Source of the DNA: Brevundimonas sp. Leaf363
Lineage (GTDB): Bacteria; Pseudomonadota; Alphaproteobacteria; Caulobacterales; Caulobacteraceae
Assembly (NCBI RefSeq): GCF_001424025.1
Contig: NZ_LMPZ01000003.1
Span: 62,001 to 126,000, forward strand
Reading direction: 5' to 3'
DNA length: 64,000 bases
Below the pieces are notes generated by a model. That model was not told the origin of the DNA. It did no database searches and was given only the letters and a program-made list of their open reading frames with translations. The position numbers and the translations under genes were made by a program. Below are positions 63,319 to 64,000 of this stretch, piece after piece. How positions within the stretch are numbered: position 1 is the stretch's first letter; each line of letters starts with the position of its first letter.

Positions 63319-64000
63319 ATGACCGACACCCTCGCCTCCCCCGCGCCCGTCAAGGCCAGCCCGTTCCACGAACTGGAGGTTCTGTGGGTGCGCCACTGGA
63401 CCGACCAGCTGTTCAGTTTCGGCGTCGCGCGGCCCGAGGATTTCCGCTTCCGCTCGGGCGAGTTCGTGATGATCGGCCTGCCGGGCGAAGACGGCGCCAA
63501 GCCAGTGCTGCGCGCCTACTCCATCGCCAGCCCCTGCTGGGACGAGCAGCTGGAGTTCTTCTCCATCAAGGCGCCAAACGGCCCGCTTACGACCCGCCTG
63601 CAGAAGATCCAGGCCGGCGACACGGTTCTGATGGGCAAGAAGCCGACCGGGACTCTGGTGCTGGACGCACTGACCGGCGGCGAGCGTCTGTGGCTGATCG
63701 GCACGGGCACGGGCCTGGCGCCCTGGCTGTCGGTGGCGCGCGATCCCGATACATACAGCCGCTTCGGCCGTGTCATCGTCTGCCACACGGTGCGCGGCGT
63801 GGCCGACCTGGCCTACCGCGACTTCTTCACCTCGGGCATCCATGACGACCCGCTGGTCGGCGACGAGGCGAAGGCCCAGCTGACCTACTATCCGACCGTG
63901 ACGCGCGAAGACTTCGAGACGCCGGGCCGCATCACCGACCGCATCAAGTCCGGCGCCGCCTTCGCCGACCTAGGCATCGAGGGCTCGTTCGATCCGGCCA
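63319..64000 (+). CDS. fpr: Ferredoxin-NADP+ reductase (partial, runs off window)
   Basis: Truncated at the right edge; about 227 codons seen. FAD motif RAYSIASPCWD, isoalloxazine-side LEFFSIKAPNGPLTTRLQ, GTLVLD, and the NADP-binding LIGTGTGLAPWLSVARD, with VIVCHTVRGVADLAY. Matches subfamily I bacterial FprA/Fpr proteins of about 260 residues. It moves electrons between NADPH and ferredoxin or flavodoxin. Confidence 0.93.
   Translation, partial: MTDTLASPAPVKASPFHELEVLWVRHWTDQLFSFGVARPEDFRFRSGEFVMIGLPGEDGAKPVLRAYSIASPCWDEQLEFFSIKAPNGPLTTRLQKIQAGDTVLMGKKPTGTLVLDALTGGERLWLIGTGTGLAPWLSVARDPDTYSRFGRVIVCHTVRGVADLAYRDFFTSGIHDDPLVGDEAKAQLTYYPTVTREDFETPGRITDRIKSGAAFADLGIEGSFDPA

Overview
The window is GC-rich, densely coded DNA from an alphaproteobacterium. 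The best guess is a Caulobacterales member such as Brevundimonas. The reasons are the gene set crtE, idi, crtZ and a CrtG-like hydroxylase (known together from Brevundimonas sp. SD212), large TonB receptors paired with a tryptophan-halogenase-like protein, and a XylD-like sugar-acid dehydratase. This assignment rests on gene content only. I saw no rRNA, tRNA, CRISPR array, insertion sequence or phage.

Layout: (1) 1-5.4 kb is one end of a carotenoid cluster. An ABC exporter is coupled to crtE, followed by idi, crtZ, a probable crtG and a small protein. (2) 5.6-13.8 kb is a complete kdpFABCDE high-affinity K+ uptake operon with two extra tiny membrane-protein genes. Three phased CTTACGC repeats lie upstream. 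(3) 14.1-23.0 kb is an unusual island: a 2OG-Fe(II) oxygenase, a polysaccharide pyruvyl transferase lacking a normal start codon, and a tightly overlapping operon of TonB receptor, adenylation-carrier protein, SCP2-like protein, SxxK hydrolase and alpha/beta-hydrolase-like protein. I know no described pathway with this set. It is the best candidate for a new system. (4) 23.2-35.8 kb is mixed: DUF3253, a DUF3182-hydrolase pair, a HisKA_2 sensor kinase, an Mfd-like translocase, a secreted esterase, an Fe-S photolyase, small proteins, two Crp/Fnr regulators and a 2H phosphoesterase.

(5) 35.9-45.2 kb holds a secreted DUF5703/GH95-like glycosidase, a DipZ-like CcdA-thioredoxin fusion, a Tat-exported Gfo/Idh/MocA oxidoreductase, an acyltransferase-DUF998 fusion and opgH for periplasmic glucans. 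(6) 45.7-57.8 kb is an L-fucose-type catabolic locus: TonB receptor, halogenase-like protein, IclR regulator, mutarotase, FucP-like permease, COG3618 lactonase, aldo/keto reductase, split UxaA-type dehydratase, SDR and FAH-family hydrolase. The order matches non-phosphorylative oxidation of L-fucose to pyruvate and lactate. A shared 9-mer, CAAATATGA, marks three control regions. (7) 57.8-62.5 kb adds a GH5 enzyme, a FadR-type regulator, an IlvD/Edd sugar-acid dehydratase and a KDG-kinase-like protein. (8) The right edge has a SemiSWEET, a low-affinity iron permease family protein and a truncated ferredoxin-NADP reductase.
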